Position numbers and translations under genes: made by a program | Shown here: one piece after another, positions 25,162-33,832 of the stretch | Numbering within the stretch: position 1 is the first letter of the stretch | Layout: each line of letters opens with the position of its first letter | NCBI RefSeq assembly: GCF_017311415.1 | Contig: NZ_JAEKIS010000013.1 | Location: 86,025-150,024, forward strand | DNA from: Salipiger abyssi | Lineage (GTDB): Bacteria > Pseudomonadota > Alphaproteobacteria > Rhodobacterales > Rhodobacteraceae | DNA: 64,000 nt | Direction of reading: 5' to 3' | The notes under the pieces: generated by a model | Database searches by the model: none | Seen by the model: only the letters and a program-made list of their open reading frames with translations | Told to the model about the DNA's origin: nothing

Positions 25162-27018
25162 TCAGGCGCTTTTCATCGTGTCGTTGCCGTTCTCGTCGCG
25201 CCGGTCCTCCTTGCGCTCCTGACGCTTGGGGGCAAAGACCAGCAGCCGCGTCCCCTCGGTCTCCTTGGGCTTGTCCTCCGGCCCCAGCAGGCGCAGCGTG
25301 CCGTTCGGGCCGAGATCGGCAAAGGGCACCGCCTCGGGGTTCTTGGCGCGCCAGTCCTCCAGCGTGAATTCGGCGCTAAGCTTGGTGACGCGGAATTCCC
25401 AGCCCTCCGACAGACGCGCATTGGATTCGAAAAACGTCTCGTCGAGCCCGATCTTGCCGCCGCCCAGCGTCGCCGGCAGCGCGTGGCGCGCCGAGGCCTG
25501 ACGCACGCGCTTGAGCTGGAACACATGTTCGCGGCCGAATTCCGGCGCCAGATCGGTGGCCACAAGCGTGTTGTAGGCATCGTTGTCGGTGGCGGCGATC
25601 ACCTTGTCATAGGTGACGAAATCGAGCTTGTGCTCGGCGGCTTCCGACAGGATGTCGCCCCAGAAGGTCTCGAGCCCCGCCTCGCGGGCCTGCCGCAGAT
25701 GTGCGTGGTTGGGGTCGGCCACCACCACCGGGAGGTCGAGCTTTTTCAGCGCCGCCCCCAGCGCCGCCGCCCAGCGGGAGCCGCCGACGATCATCACCCC
25801 CGGCGTCGCCGTGGCGTTCTGCCCCAGCAGCCGTGCCAGCGGGGTCAGGGTAAAGCCGTGCAGCACCACTGTCGCCGCCACCAGCGCAAAGGCCAGCGGC
25901 GCGACCCGGTCGCCGTCGGGAATGCCGAGCTGCGCCAGCCGCTCGCCAAAGAGCCCCGCCACCGCCACCAGCACCACGCCGCGCGGGCCGGTGAAGGCCA
26001 CCAGCAGCCGCTCGCGCCAGGGCACATTGGTAAAGGCCAGCGCCACCAGCACCGGCAGGGGGCGCGCAAGAAACACCACCGCCAGCACAAAGACCAGCGC
26101 CCGCCAGTCGAGCGAGGCCAGCGTCTCGCGGTCCATATTGGCGGCAAGCAGGATGAACACGCCCGAGACCAGCAGGATCGTCGCGTGTTCCTTGAAGCGG
26201 CGCAGTTCCACATAGCTCGGCAGATCGGCATTGGCGATCCACAGCCCCATGACGGTGACCGCGAGCAGCCCGCTTTCGTGCAGCAGCGCGTCCGACAGCG
26301 CGAACACCGCCAGCAGCAGCACGAAGAGCACCGGCACCTTCATGTATTCCGGCACCAGCGCGTTGCGGAACGACCGCGCCAGTCCCCAGCCCCCGGCGAC
26401 GCCGAGCACGATGGCGCCTACGATGCCGACCACCATGTCGGTCACCGCGGTGCTGACCGAAGCGGCGCTGTGCAGCACCGTCACTACCTCGAAGGCCAGC
26501 ACGGCGGCCAGCGCGCCCACCGGATCGTTGACGATGGCCTCCCATTGCAGCAGCGCCGCCGGCCGCCGCTTCAGCCGCGCCTGCCGCAGCAGCGGCGCGA
26601 TCACCGTGGGGCCGGTGACGATCATGATGCCGCCGAACACCGCCGAGGCCTCCCACGAGAGCCCCGCGCCCCAGTGCAGCGCGGCGCTGGAGGCGGCCCA
26701 ACCCAGCGGCGCGCCGAGAAACACCAGCCGCTTGACCCCGGTGGCGGCGTCGCTGAGCGAATGCACGCTCAGTGTCAGACCGCCTTCGAAGAGAATGATG
26801 GCGACGGCGATGGCCAGCATCGGCTGCATCAGCGAACCGAAATCGCGCGAGGGGTCGAGCACGCCCAGCCCCGGCCCGACCGCGAGCCCCGCGAGCAGCA
26901 TCAGCACGATGGCCGGCATGCGCAGCCGCCAGGCGAGCCATTGCGAGCCCACCCCCAGCACGCCCACCAGCGCAAATCCCAGTACCGGGGCGAGCCCCGC
27001 GCTTTCCGCCACTGCCAT
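25162..27018 (-). CDS. CPA-family Na+(K+)/H+ antiporter with C-terminal nucleotide-binding domain
   Basis: A 618-aa protein. The first 400 residues form about 12 membrane helices with the transport-site region IVTGPTVIAPLL and EAIVNDPVGALAAVL, typical of CPA1 sodium/proton antiporters. Residues about 410-540 form a TrkA-N/RCK-like Rossmann domain (VMIVGGSRWAAALGAALKKL, then VVADPNH). The tail after 560 is highly charged. The ATG at 27018 follows AAAGGA; an in-frame upstream ATG would add an unrelated N-terminus. Role: ion and pH homeostasis, possibly gated by a nucleotide. Confidence 0.87.
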   Translation of the reverse strand: MAVAESAGLAPVLGFALVGVLGVGSQWLAWRLRMPAIVLMLLAGLAVGPGLGVLDPSRDFGSLMQPMLAIAVAIILFEGGLTLSVHSLSDAATGVKRLVFLGAPLGWAASSAALHWGAGLSWEASAVFGGIMIVTGPTVIAPLLRQARLKRRPAALLQWEAIVNDPVGALAAVLAFEVVTVLHSAASVSTAVTDMVVGIVGAIVLGVAGGWGLARSFRNALVPEYMKVPVLFVLLLAVFALSDALLHESGLLAVTVMGLWIANADLPSYVELRRFKEHATILLVSGVFILLAANMDRETLASLDWRALVFVLAVVFLARPLPVLVALAFTNVPWRERLLVAFTGPRGVVLVAVAGLFGERLAQLGIPDGDRVAPLAFALVAATVVLHGFTLTPLARLLGQNATATPGVMIVGGSRWAAALGAALKKLDLPVVVADPNHAHLRQAREAGLETFWGDILSEAAEHKLDFVTYDKVIAATDNDAYNTLVATDLAPEFGREHVFQLKRVRQASARHALPATLGGGKIGLDETFFESNARLSEGWEFRVTKLSAEFTLEDWRAKNPEAVPFADLGPNGTLRLLGPEDKPKETEGTRLLVFAPKRQERKEDRRDENGNDTMKSA

Positions 27019-27131
27019 CGTCGTCCTTTCCGGTATTGCCGCCCCATGGCGCCGCAAACGTGCGCAAGCGCGGCCCTGCGCTCAGCAAATGGCACGCGGG
27101 CAGTTTCTGTCCAGCCCTGCTTTCGGAGACG

Positions 27132-28304
27132 TCAGGGCAGATCGTGCAGAATATCGACCCCCATCAGCCGCGCATGCGCCTGAAGCGCGAAGCGGTCGGT
27201 CATGCCGGCGATGTAATCGGCCACCAGCCGCGCCAGCGCCGCCTCGTCCTGCGCCGCGTCGATCTCCTGCCGCCAGCGCTGCGGCAGGTTTTCGGGGCGC
27301 TCCATGTAGATCGGGAAGAGATCGCGCACCACCTGCGTGACCTTGGTGCGGATCTCCATCACCGAGGGCGCGCGGTACATGCGACGGAACAGGAAGGCGC
27401 GGACCTCCTTCAGCTTCACCCACATCTCGTCGGAGAACGCGATGACCGGGCGGCCCAGATGGCGGATCTCCTCCGCCGAGCCGGGCGCCGCCGCTTCCAG
27501 CCGCGCGCGGCTGGTGTCGATCACGTCCTCGACCATATAGCCAAAGACCCGCCGCAGCGCCTCGTGCCGGCGCCGATAGGGTTCGAGCCCGGGATAGCGC
27601 CGGTCGACCTCGGCATAGGCCGGGGCGATCAGCGCCATTTCGGCAATCTCGTCCTCGGTGAAGAGCCCGGCGCGCAGCCCGTCCTGCAAATCGTGGTTGT
27701 TATAGGCGATGTCGTCCGAAAGCGCCGCCACCTGCGCCTCGGCGCTGGCATGGGTGTGCAGCTCCAGATCGTGGCTGGTGTTATACTCCGCCAGCGTCAC
27801 CGGCAGCGCCTTGCCCTCGGCCAGCGGCAGCAGAGGGCCGTTGTGCTTGGCGATGCCCTCCAGCGTGTCCCATGTGAGGTTGAGCCCGTCGAACTCGGCA
27901 TAGTGGCGCTCCAGCGAGGTCACGATGCGCAGCGCCTGGGCATTGTGATCGAAGCCGCCAAAAGGCGCCATCAGCTCGTGCAGCGCATCCTCTCCGGTAT
28001 GACCGAAAGGCGTGTGGCCGAGGTCATGCGCCAGCGCCACCGCCTCGGTGAGATCGGTATTGAGCCCCAGCGCGCCAGTCATAGTGCGCGCCACCTGCGC
28101 CACCTCGATGGAATGGGTGAGCCTGGTGCGGAAGAAATCGCCCTCGTGCTCAACAAAGACCTGGGTCTTGTGCTTGAGCCGTCGAAAGGCCGATGAATGA
28201 ATGATGCGGTCCCGGTCGCGCTGGAAGCAGGAGCGGAACGCGCTTTCCTCTTCCGTCACGCGCCTGCCGCGCGCTTGTGCCGGGTCGCAAGCGTAGATCG
28301 CCAT
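27132..28304 (-). CDS. dgt: dGTP triphosphohydrolase-like HD-domain protein
   Basis: Hydrolyses dNTPs to deoxynucleosides and triphosphate. The 390-aa protein has the HD metal site: His64 in RTRLTHSIEVAQ, His93-Asp94 in ALAHDLGHTPFGHTGE, and a later Asp in ALSDDIAYNNHD. The N-terminal SSAFRRLKHKTQVF is the family's substrate-contact segment. It is divergent from erpA with about 110 bp between starts. Length is typical of type-2 Dgt proteins. Confidence 0.93.
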   Translation of the reverse strand: MAIYACDPAQARGRRVTEEESAFRSCFQRDRDRIIHSSAFRRLKHKTQVFVEHEGDFFRTRLTHSIEVAQVARTMTGALGLNTDLTEAVALAHDLGHTPFGHTGEDALHELMAPFGGFDHNAQALRIVTSLERHYAEFDGLNLTWDTLEGIAKHNGPLLPLAEGKALPVTLAEYNTSHDLELHTHASAEAQVAALSDDIAYNNHDLQDGLRAGLFTEDEIAEMALIAPAYAEVDRRYPGLEPYRRRHEALRRVFGYMVEDVIDTSRARLEAAAPGSAEEIRHLGRPVIAFSDEMWVKLKEVRAFLFRRMYRAPSVMEIRTKVTQVVRDLFPIYMERPENLPQRWRQEIDAAQDEAALARLVADYIAGMTDRFALQAHARLMGVDILHDLP

Positions 28305-28413
28305 GCGGGTCGCCTTCTGCTATGCGGCCCGGATCGTCTCGCCCGGTTGCCGCCTGTCCTTGTTCTTCCTATATTACGGGTGCCTCCCGAGATAAACCTT
28401 TGCGAGTCCAGAC

Positions 28414-28737
28414 ATGAACCTGCCTCCGAAAGTCACCGAGCGTGCCTTTGCCCGCCTCAACGAGATCGGCGCCAATGCCCAGGGCAAGGCCCTGCGCGTT
28501 GCGGTCGAGGGTGGCGGCTGCTCGGGATTCCAGTATGAAATCACGCTCGACGATCCCGCCGAGGACGATCTCGTCCTCGAAGGCAGCGGCGAACGCGTGG
28601 TCGTCGATCAGATCTCGCTGCCGTTCCTCGCCGATGCCACGATCGACTTCACCGAAGAGCTGATCGGCGCGCGGTTCGTGATCGAGAACCCCAACGCCAC
28701 CAGCTCCTGCGGCTGCGGCACCAGCTTCGCCATGTGA
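28414..28737 (+). CDS. erpA: Iron-sulfur cluster insertion protein ErpA
   Basis: A-type carrier that delivers Fe-S clusters to apoproteins. The 107-aa protein has the three ligands in GGGCSGFQY (Cys36) and SSCGCGTSF (Cys99 and Cys101). The sequence is closer to ErpA than to IscA/SufA because of the QISLPFLADATIDFTEEL stretch. It diverges from dgt and converges on the Hsp70-like gene with 6 bp between stops. Confidence 0.88.
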   Translation: MNLPPKVTERAFARLNEIGANAQGKALRVAVEGGGCSGFQYEITLDDPAEDDLVLEGSGERVVVDQISLPFLADATIDFTEELIGARFVIENPNATSSCGCGTSFAM

Positions 28738-28743
28738 GCGCGC

Positions 28744-29985
28744 TCAGGCGGTGGCCAGCGCCAGACCGTCGATCACCGCCGTGAACGCCTCCGACCGGCG
28801 CAGCCGCGCGCCTGGGCAGACCGCGCGCGCCGCGTCGGCCACCAGCCGCATCAGGCTCGACCCGCCGACCAGCACCACGGCACCGATCTGCATCGGCGTG
28901 ACCTGCGCACGGTGCAACGTCTCGTACATGGCGTGGCGCAACTGTTCGCCCGCCTCCGTCAGCGCGGCGGCGAGCGCCCCGGCTGTGAGCGGCGCCGCAA
29001 GCCCGCGCTCGATCACCCCCATCTCGATGGCGGCACCCGGCGTGCCGCTATTGGCGGCGATCTTGCCGCGCTCCACGGCAAAGGCCAGCTCGTGGCCCAG
29101 CTCATCCTCCAGCACGCTGACAAGGCGGGAAAATTTCTCCGGCTCCACCGCATGGCGCTTCATGTCGCGGGCGGCGCGCAGGGTGTCGGCGGTGTAGAGA
29201 AACGGGATCATCGCCCAGGTCGCCAGATCCACGTAAAGCGCATTGGGCACCGGCAGCAGCCCCTCGCCCAGCGGCCGGCGCAACTGCGAGCCGAGCCCCA
29301 GCAACGGCATGGCGTGGCTCAGCGAGACCGAGCGGTCGAAATCGGTGCCGCCCAGCCTTATGCCATGCGAGGCGAGGATCTCGATCCCCTCCGGCGCGGC
29401 GCGGAACACCGAGAAATCCGAGGTGCCGCCGCCGATATCGACCACCAGCCCCAGCTCGCCGGGGCGGTCGGCCTCCTGAAAGGCGCGCGCTGCCGCCTCG
29501 GGTTCATAGAGGAACGCCACTTGCGCAAACCCCGCCGCCTCGTAGCAGCCGCGCAGATCCGCCAGCGCCGCCGCGTCGCGCGCGGTGTCGGAGCTGTGGA
29601 AATGCACCGGACGGCCCGAGAGCACCCGGTCGAACGCCCTGCCCGTCTGCGCCTCGGCGCGGGTCTTTACCTCGACCAGAAAGGCGGTGACGATCTCGGC
29701 CAGCGTGCGGCGGCGCCTGGCGATCAGGCGTTTCTCGTGAAAGAGCGGCGTGCCCAGCACGCTTTTCAGCGCCCGCATATAGCGCCCGTCCTCACCTGCG
29801 ATCAACGCCTCGGCAGCCGCCGAGCCGATGCGCATGGCGCCGCCCTCCTCGGGAAAGAACACGGCGGTGGGCAGGGTCTCGGCCCCGGGCTCCAGCGCGA
29901 TGCGCCGCAATGCGCCCTGCTCCAGCATCGCGGCGGCGGAATTCGAGGTTCCGAAATCGACGGCAAGCGTGGCGGGCACGGGCAT
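28744..29985 (-). CDS. Hsp70-family chaperone-like protein, YegD type
   Basis: A 413-aa actin/Hsp70-fold ATPase without the substrate-binding domain of DnaK. The phosphate-1 motif VDFGTSNSAAA, the phosphate-2 motif VVDIGGGTSDFSVF and the adenosine motif VVLVGGSSLMRLV are all present. YEPEAAARAF matches the connect-1 region. It is the stand-alone YegD form, whose clients are unknown. Single gene. Confidence 0.88.
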   Translation of the reverse strand: MPVPATLAVDFGTSNSAAAMLEQGALRRIALEPGAETLPTAVFFPEEGGAMRIGSAAAEALIAGEDGRYMRALKSVLGTPLFHEKRLIARRRRTLAEIVTAFLVEVKTRAEAQTGRAFDRVLSGRPVHFHSSDTARDAAALADLRGCYEAAGFAQVAFLYEPEAAARAFQEADRPGELGLVVDIGGGTSDFSVFRAAPEGIEILASHGIRLGGTDFDRSVSLSHAMPLLGLGSQLRRPLGEGLLPVPNALYVDLATWAMIPFLYTADTLRAARDMKRHAVEPEKFSRLVSVLEDELGHELAFAVERGKIAANSGTPGAAIEMGVIERGLAAPLTAGALAAALTEAGEQLRHAMYETLHRAQVTPMQIGAVVLVGGSSLMRLVADAARAVCPGARLRRSEAFTAVIDGLALATA

Positions 29986-30095
29986 GGCGGTATCCTTTGC
30001 GGCGGGAAGGTGCTGCCGCTACCGCAAAGCGCCGGGGCGCGCAAGACACCGCCCCGGGATCGCGTGGACCCCGGGGCGGCCTCAGAGGGAAAGGA

Positions 30096-30977
30096 TCAGG
30101 CGCGGAGCGCGCGGCGGGCAGGCAGCGCCTCGTCGGCGACCAGCCAGAGCCCGGAGCCCACGACCAGCGCCACGCCCAGCATCGTGCCCATGCCCGGCAG
30201 CTCGCCAAAGCCCCACCAGCCGATGGCGACCATCCAGACGAATTGCAGATTCATCAGCGGCGTCGCCACATAGGCCGGCAGCAGCCGCAGCGCCTCGACC
30301 GAGAGCCAGCGCGCGGCAAAGAGAAAGAGCGCATAGCCCGTGACCCAGCCCAGATCCGCCAGCCCCATCGGCTGCCAGACAAAGGGCAGCGCCACGCCCA
30401 TGGTGAGCATCAGCGCGAGGTTGGGCCAGAAAACCTGCGCCAAGGGCACCCGTTCGATCCGCGCGATATAGCGCGCCGCCACCATCGAGCCGGTGCCGGT
30501 CAGCGCCGCGAAAAGCGCCCAGAGATGGCCCGGATCGACCGCCAGCCGCCCCGCCGGCATCAGGCAGAGCACCCCCGCCGCGCCAAGGCTCAGCGCCAGC
30601 CACACCGCCGGGCGCACCGGCTCGCCCAGGACCGGGCCGGAAAGCGCCGCCGCGATCAGCGGCATCAGCGCGATGAACAGGAAGACATCGGCAAAGGGCA
30701 GCAGCCGGAAGGCCTGAAAGAAGCCGATGGCCGCCAGCACCGTGAGCATGGCGCGCAGCGCCATGACACCCCGGCAGCGCGTGCGCAGCCCGCCATGCCC
30801 GCCGCGCCGCGCAGCGGCCAGCGACAGCAGAATGACCAGCCCCGAAGAGAGCGCAAAGAGCTGCGGCGCGGCATAGCCGCCTGCGATCAGCTTGGTGATG
30901 CCGTCCGCCGCCGCGATGGCGCCGGTATAGAGCGCCACCAGCCCGGCGCCCGCCAGCGCACTGCGCGCGGCGCTCAT
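30096..30977 (-). CDS. EamA/DMT-family transporter coupled to the 353-aa helical protein
   Basis: A 293-aa, ten-helix DMT transporter. It shows two EamA halves (ALRAMLTVLAAIGFFQAFRLLPFADVFLF and LRLLPAYVATPLMNLQFVWMVAIGWWGFGELPGMGTMLG). Its ATG lies within the stop codon of the upstream 353-aa protein gene (ATGA), so they are translated as a unit. It is therefore the probable export partner of the repeat-protein cassette at 30096-32631, although this link is contextual. Confidence 0.82.
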   Translation of the reverse strand: MSAARSALAGAGLVALYTGAIAAADGITKLIAGGYAAPQLFALSSGLVILLSLAAARRGGHGGLRTRCRGVMALRAMLTVLAAIGFFQAFRLLPFADVFLFIALMPLIAAALSGPVLGEPVRPAVWLALSLGAAGVLCLMPAGRLAVDPGHLWALFAALTGTGSMVAARYIARIERVPLAQVFWPNLALMLTMGVALPFVWQPMGLADLGWVTGYALFLFAARWLSVEALRLLPAYVATPLMNLQFVWMVAIGWWGFGELPGMGTMLGVALVVGSGLWLVADEALPARRALRA

Positions 30978-32035
30978 GCCTGCCCCGCGCGGGCGAAGCC
31001 CTCGAAGAAGGCGTCGAAATGCGCCGATTGCCCGGCCAGCGTATCGACCACATCAAGCGTCTGCGGCGACAGCCGCGCCTGCATCCGCGCCCGCATTACC
31101 GGCCAGTCCGGACGGCGCGCATCGCCCTCGGCAAAGAGCGCCTCCGACAGCTCGCGCAGCGGTGCCGCGACACGTTCGGAGCGGGTGAAGCGCATGCGCT
31201 CCGCCACCAGCGGCTTGCGGAAGGGCTCGGCCCCCGTCACCGCCGCATGCCAGTTGCACACGAGGAAATCGTGATAATCGTCGGCGACCGAGAGCCCCTC
31301 GCCCTGCTCGACGGAAAACAGATGCGTCTCGCGTGCCAGCCAGCCCGTCCAGAGCGCCGGTGGCTCGGCGCCGGCATAGCGCAGCGCGATGCAGATTTCG
31401 GCCAGAAGATCGGAATTCTGCTCAAGAAATGCCAGATTGCCGGCAAAATGCAGGCTGGTGAGCGCCTCCGCCCCCAGCTCGGGGTCGCGCCGCCCGTATT
31501 CGCTGAGGTAAAAGACGATATGGGTCAGCTCATAGGCGGCTTTCTTGTTCGGCAAGGCAAAGGTCTGCGTCCGGGCGCAAAACGCGCGCAGCCGGTCGGC
31601 CAGTCCTGCGTCCTCCGGACCGTCCACATCGCGCCGCGCCAGAAGCCGGCGCGCCTCCATACGTTGCAGGTCCGAAAGCTCGGCGCCGGCGAAATCCTCA
31701 CGCGCCGCGCGGTCGGCCAGCATCGCGCCGGTGTCGCCCTCCATCCCCAGATCCTCGAGATCCAGCGTGATGGACAGCAGAAAACGGTAATATTGCGGGA
31801 AAAAGGCCAGTCGTTTCTCGACCGTCTCGTAAAAGCCTGCCAGCGCCTCCAGCGCCGCGCGCGGCAACATGGTGCCGGTGCATTCGAGAATGTTCAGAAG
31901 CTCGGCGTTTTCCTTCAGCCAGAACACATCCTCCTGACGCCGTCGGCAGGTGGCAAAGCTGGTCAGCAGCGCGGCGGCGCCGGTTTCCGGCGTGGCGACG
32001 CGGGCTTTGGGCCGGAGCGCGATCACATTGGTCAT
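30974..32035 (-). CDS. Unrecognised 353-aa mostly helical protein next to the repeat protein
   Basis: No family was recognised with certainty. The sequence is helix-rich and cytosolic, with no signal peptide or membrane segment. The most distinctive stretch is AAYELTHIVFYLSEYGRR followed by NSDLLAEICIALRYAG and DDYHDFLVCNWHAA (about 165-265). The spacing of conserved-looking His, Tyr, Trp and Cys residues suggests an enzyme of alpha/alpha-barrel type. It has at least five cysteines (TCRRR, LECTG, FCART, EICIA, LVCNW). It lies 71 bp downstream of the repeat-protein gene and is coupled to an EamA transporter. A modifying-enzyme role is a hypothesis. Confidence 0.7.
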   Translation of the reverse strand: MTNVIALRPKARVATPETGAAALLTSFATCRRRQEDVFWLKENAELLNILECTGTMLPRAALEALAGFYETVEKRLAFFPQYYRFLLSITLDLEDLGMEGDTGAMLADRAAREDFAGAELSDLQRMEARRLLARRDVDGPEDAGLADRLRAFCARTQTFALPNKKAAYELTHIVFYLSEYGRRDPELGAEALTSLHFAGNLAFLEQNSDLLAEICIALRYAGAEPPALWTGWLARETHLFSVEQGEGLSVADDYHDFLVCNWHAAVTGAEPFRKPLVAERMRFTRSERVAAPLRELSEALFAEGDARRPDWPVMRARMQARLSPQTLDVVDTLAGQSAHFDAFFEGFARAGQA

Positions 32036-32106
32036 GTCGGGCCTCTTCCTTCTGGTGCGCGCGGGCGTCTCATCCCCAAGACGCCCGCTGCAAAGACATC
32101 GGACGA

Positions 32107-32631
32107 TCAGGCGCCCGAGGTGAACAGGCCGGTGGCCTCGCCCGCTGCGGCGCGGGTGCCTTTGGGCGCGGCGCCCGAGGTGAACATTTCCACGGCATCG
32201 CCACGGATCGCGTCGCTGGCAGTCGGTGCGGCGCCGGAGGTGAACATCTCGACCGCATCGCCCTGCGAGGCCTCGGAGGTCACCGGCGCGGCACCGGAGG
32301 TGAAGAGCTCCACCGCGTCGCCGCTGGCGGTTTCCGACTGCGCCGGTGCGGCGCCGGAGGTGAAGAGCGCGACGGCCTCGCCGGTCATGGTGGCGCTGCC
32401 CATCGGCGCGGCACCCGAGGTGAAGAGACCGGTGGCCTCGCCGGTCGCGGCGGAACCGGTCACCGGAGCGGCACCGGAGGTGAACATCTCCAGCGCATCG
32501 CCGGTCATCGTTTCGCTGCCCATGGGCGCGGCACCCGAGGTGAACATCGAGCAGCCGTCGCCGCCGAACAGATCCGCACCGAGCGCGTCAACGGATTCTT
32601 CAGTGATTGCATGCTTGAGTTGAGCGGACAT
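32107..32631 (-). CDS. Protein of eight exact 20-residue MFTSGAAP-type repeats
   Basis: A 174-aa protein with a 28-residue leader (MSAQLKHAITEESVDALG, then a Gly-rich GGDGCS). Units then begin with M/LFTSGAAP at residues 29, 49, 69, 89, 109, 129, 149 and 169. The period is exactly 20 residues (60 bp), with a variable middle and a G-D/E-A ending. The last unit stops at LFTSGA, the C-terminus. The ATG at 32631 follows AGGGG; an upstream in-frame start would add 45 poorly coding residues. The leader-plus-core layout resembles a multi-core peptide precursor, but a structural or binding protein is equally possible. Function unknown. Confidence 0.75.
   Translation of the reverse strand: MSAQLKHAITEESVDALGADLFGGDGCSMFTSGAAPMGSETMTGDALEMFTSGAAPVTGSAATGEATGLFTSGAAPMGSATMTGEAVALFTSGAAPAQSETASGDAVELFTSGAAPVTSEASQGDAVEMFTSGAAPTASDAIRGDAVEMFTSGAAPKGTRAAAGEATGLFTSGA
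32110..32547 (-). repeat. 60-bp coding tandem repeat array
   Basis: Just over seven 60-bp units encode the MFTSGAAP repeats. The GGCGC-CGGAGGTGAA-type stretch (read on the plus strand) is nearly invariant in each unit, while the rest varies. The identical length of every unit suggests growth and loss by unequal recombination under selection to keep frame. Confidence 0.85.
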
Positions 32632-32643
32632 TCTGGAAACCCC

Positions 32644-32842
32644 TGTGTGAAAAAGCCGATTTAGGCGTTGAAGTTCGTGCCATTTGGCCGTTTCAGGGTT
32701 TCCGCCAATGCGTGTTTCTGGCAATATGCTTTCTTGCATAGGTTGAACAATACACAATTTATGCACATGAAAGACCGCCGCTAGTCGGCCTGAAAAGTTG
32801 AAAATTCTCGTTTCTCCACAGGGAAATATTTTCTGTGGATAA
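32644..32842. promoter_or_regulatory. AT-rich leader with a cluster of DnaA-box-like sites
   Basis: The gap between the repeat protein and xthA (32632-32970) is visibly AT-richer than its surroundings. It holds TTATCCACA, a perfect consensus DnaA box, on the minus strand at 32834-32842. TTATGCACA (fits TTWTNCACA) is on the plus strand at 32759-32767, and one-mismatch boxes lie at 32812-32820 (TTCTCCACA) and 32644-32652 (TTTCACACA, minus). The stretch between the 32812 and 32834 boxes is GGGAAATATTTTC. A weak promoter TTGTTC-N16-CATATT pointing at the repeat gene is also visible. DnaA binding is inferred. Confidence 0.45.
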
Positions 32843-32970
32843 GTTTCTGTGCCCTCTGGAAACCTGCGAATCGCTGTGTCTTAAGCTCGAATCGCCTTCG
32901 CGAAACCGGCTGCGGGCTTGCCCCCGAGCGGTGCTTGAGCGATAGCTGGGCGAGCGCAGCGGAGGGCTCC

Positions 32971-33753
32971 ATGAAGATCGCCAGCTTCAACATCAACGGC
33001 GTCAAGGCACGCATCGCGGCCCTGAGCGACTGGCTGGACGAGGCCAAGCCCGACGTGGCGCTGCTCCAGGAGATCAAATCCGTCGACGAGGCCTTCCCGC
33101 GCGAGCATTTCGAAGAGCGCGGCTATCAGGTCGAAACCCACGGTCAGAAAGGCTTCAACGGCGTCGCGATTCTGTCGAAACTGCCGCTGGAGGACGTCAC
33201 CCGCGGCCTGCCCGGCGATGACGAGGACGAGCAGGCGCGCTGGATCGAGGCGACGGTGGTGGGCGACACCCACGCGCTGCGGCTCTGCGGGCTCTACCTG
33301 CCCAACGGCAACCCGGCGCCGGGGCCGAAATACGACTACAAGCTCGCCTGGATGGAGCGCATGGAGGCGCGCGCCCGCGCCCTGCTGGACGAGGAAATGC
33401 CGTTCCTCATGGCCGGCGATTACAACGTGATTCCGCAGGCTGAGGACGCGGCGAAACCCGAGGCCTGGGAAGAGGATGCGCTTTACCTGCCGCAGACCCG
33501 CGCCGCCTTTCGCCGGATCCTCAACCTGGGATTCACCGAAGCGTTTCGCACCCGCCACCCCGGCCCCGGGCATTACTCCTTCTGGGATTACCAGGCCGGC
33601 GCCTGGCAGCGCAACAACGGCATCCGCATCGACCATGTCCTGCTCTCGCCGCAGGCCGCCGATCTGATGACCGATGTGCAGATCGACCGCGAGATCCGGG
33701 GCCGCGAAAAGCCCTCCGACCACGTCCCGGTCTGGGTCGAGTTGGCATGCTGA
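32971..33753 (+). CDS. xthA: Exodeoxyribonuclease III
   Basis: AP endonuclease and 3'-5' exonuclease of base-excision repair. The 260-aa protein has FNINGVKARI, LLQEIKS (metal Glu), LYLPNGNP, MAGDYNVIP and IRIDHVLLS, with the catalytic SDHVPVW near the end, all in the right order. The ATG at 32971 begins the conserved strand MKIASFNINGV. Single gene upstream of bolA. Confidence 0.95.
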   Translation: MKIASFNINGVKARIAALSDWLDEAKPDVALLQEIKSVDEAFPREHFEERGYQVETHGQKGFNGVAILSKLPLEDVTRGLPGDDEDEQARWIEATVVGDTHALRLCGLYLPNGNPAPGPKYDYKLAWMERMEARARALLDEEMPFLMAGDYNVIPQAEDAAKPEAWEEDALYLPQTRAAFRRILNLGFTEAFRTRHPGPGHYSFWDYQAGAWQRNNGIRIDHVLLSPQAADLMTDVQIDREIRGREKPSDHVPVWVELAC

Positions 33754-33832
33754 CATGCGGCGCATGCTTGCGTAGGTGCGGCATGGGGCTTACATCTGAG
33801 TGACAGGACACTGAACAGCGGAGTTTCGCCAC

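Noticed and set aside
32110..32547. Tandem array considered as a CRISPR
   Set aside because: Units are contiguous coding repeats without unique spacers, in frame within an ORF.
31019..32623. Plus-strand frame with repeated GAAPEVN-type translation over the repeat protein
   Set aside because: It only mirrors the 60-bp tandem repeats; it lacks a ribosome-binding site, and the minus-strand frame has a clean start, stop and operon context.
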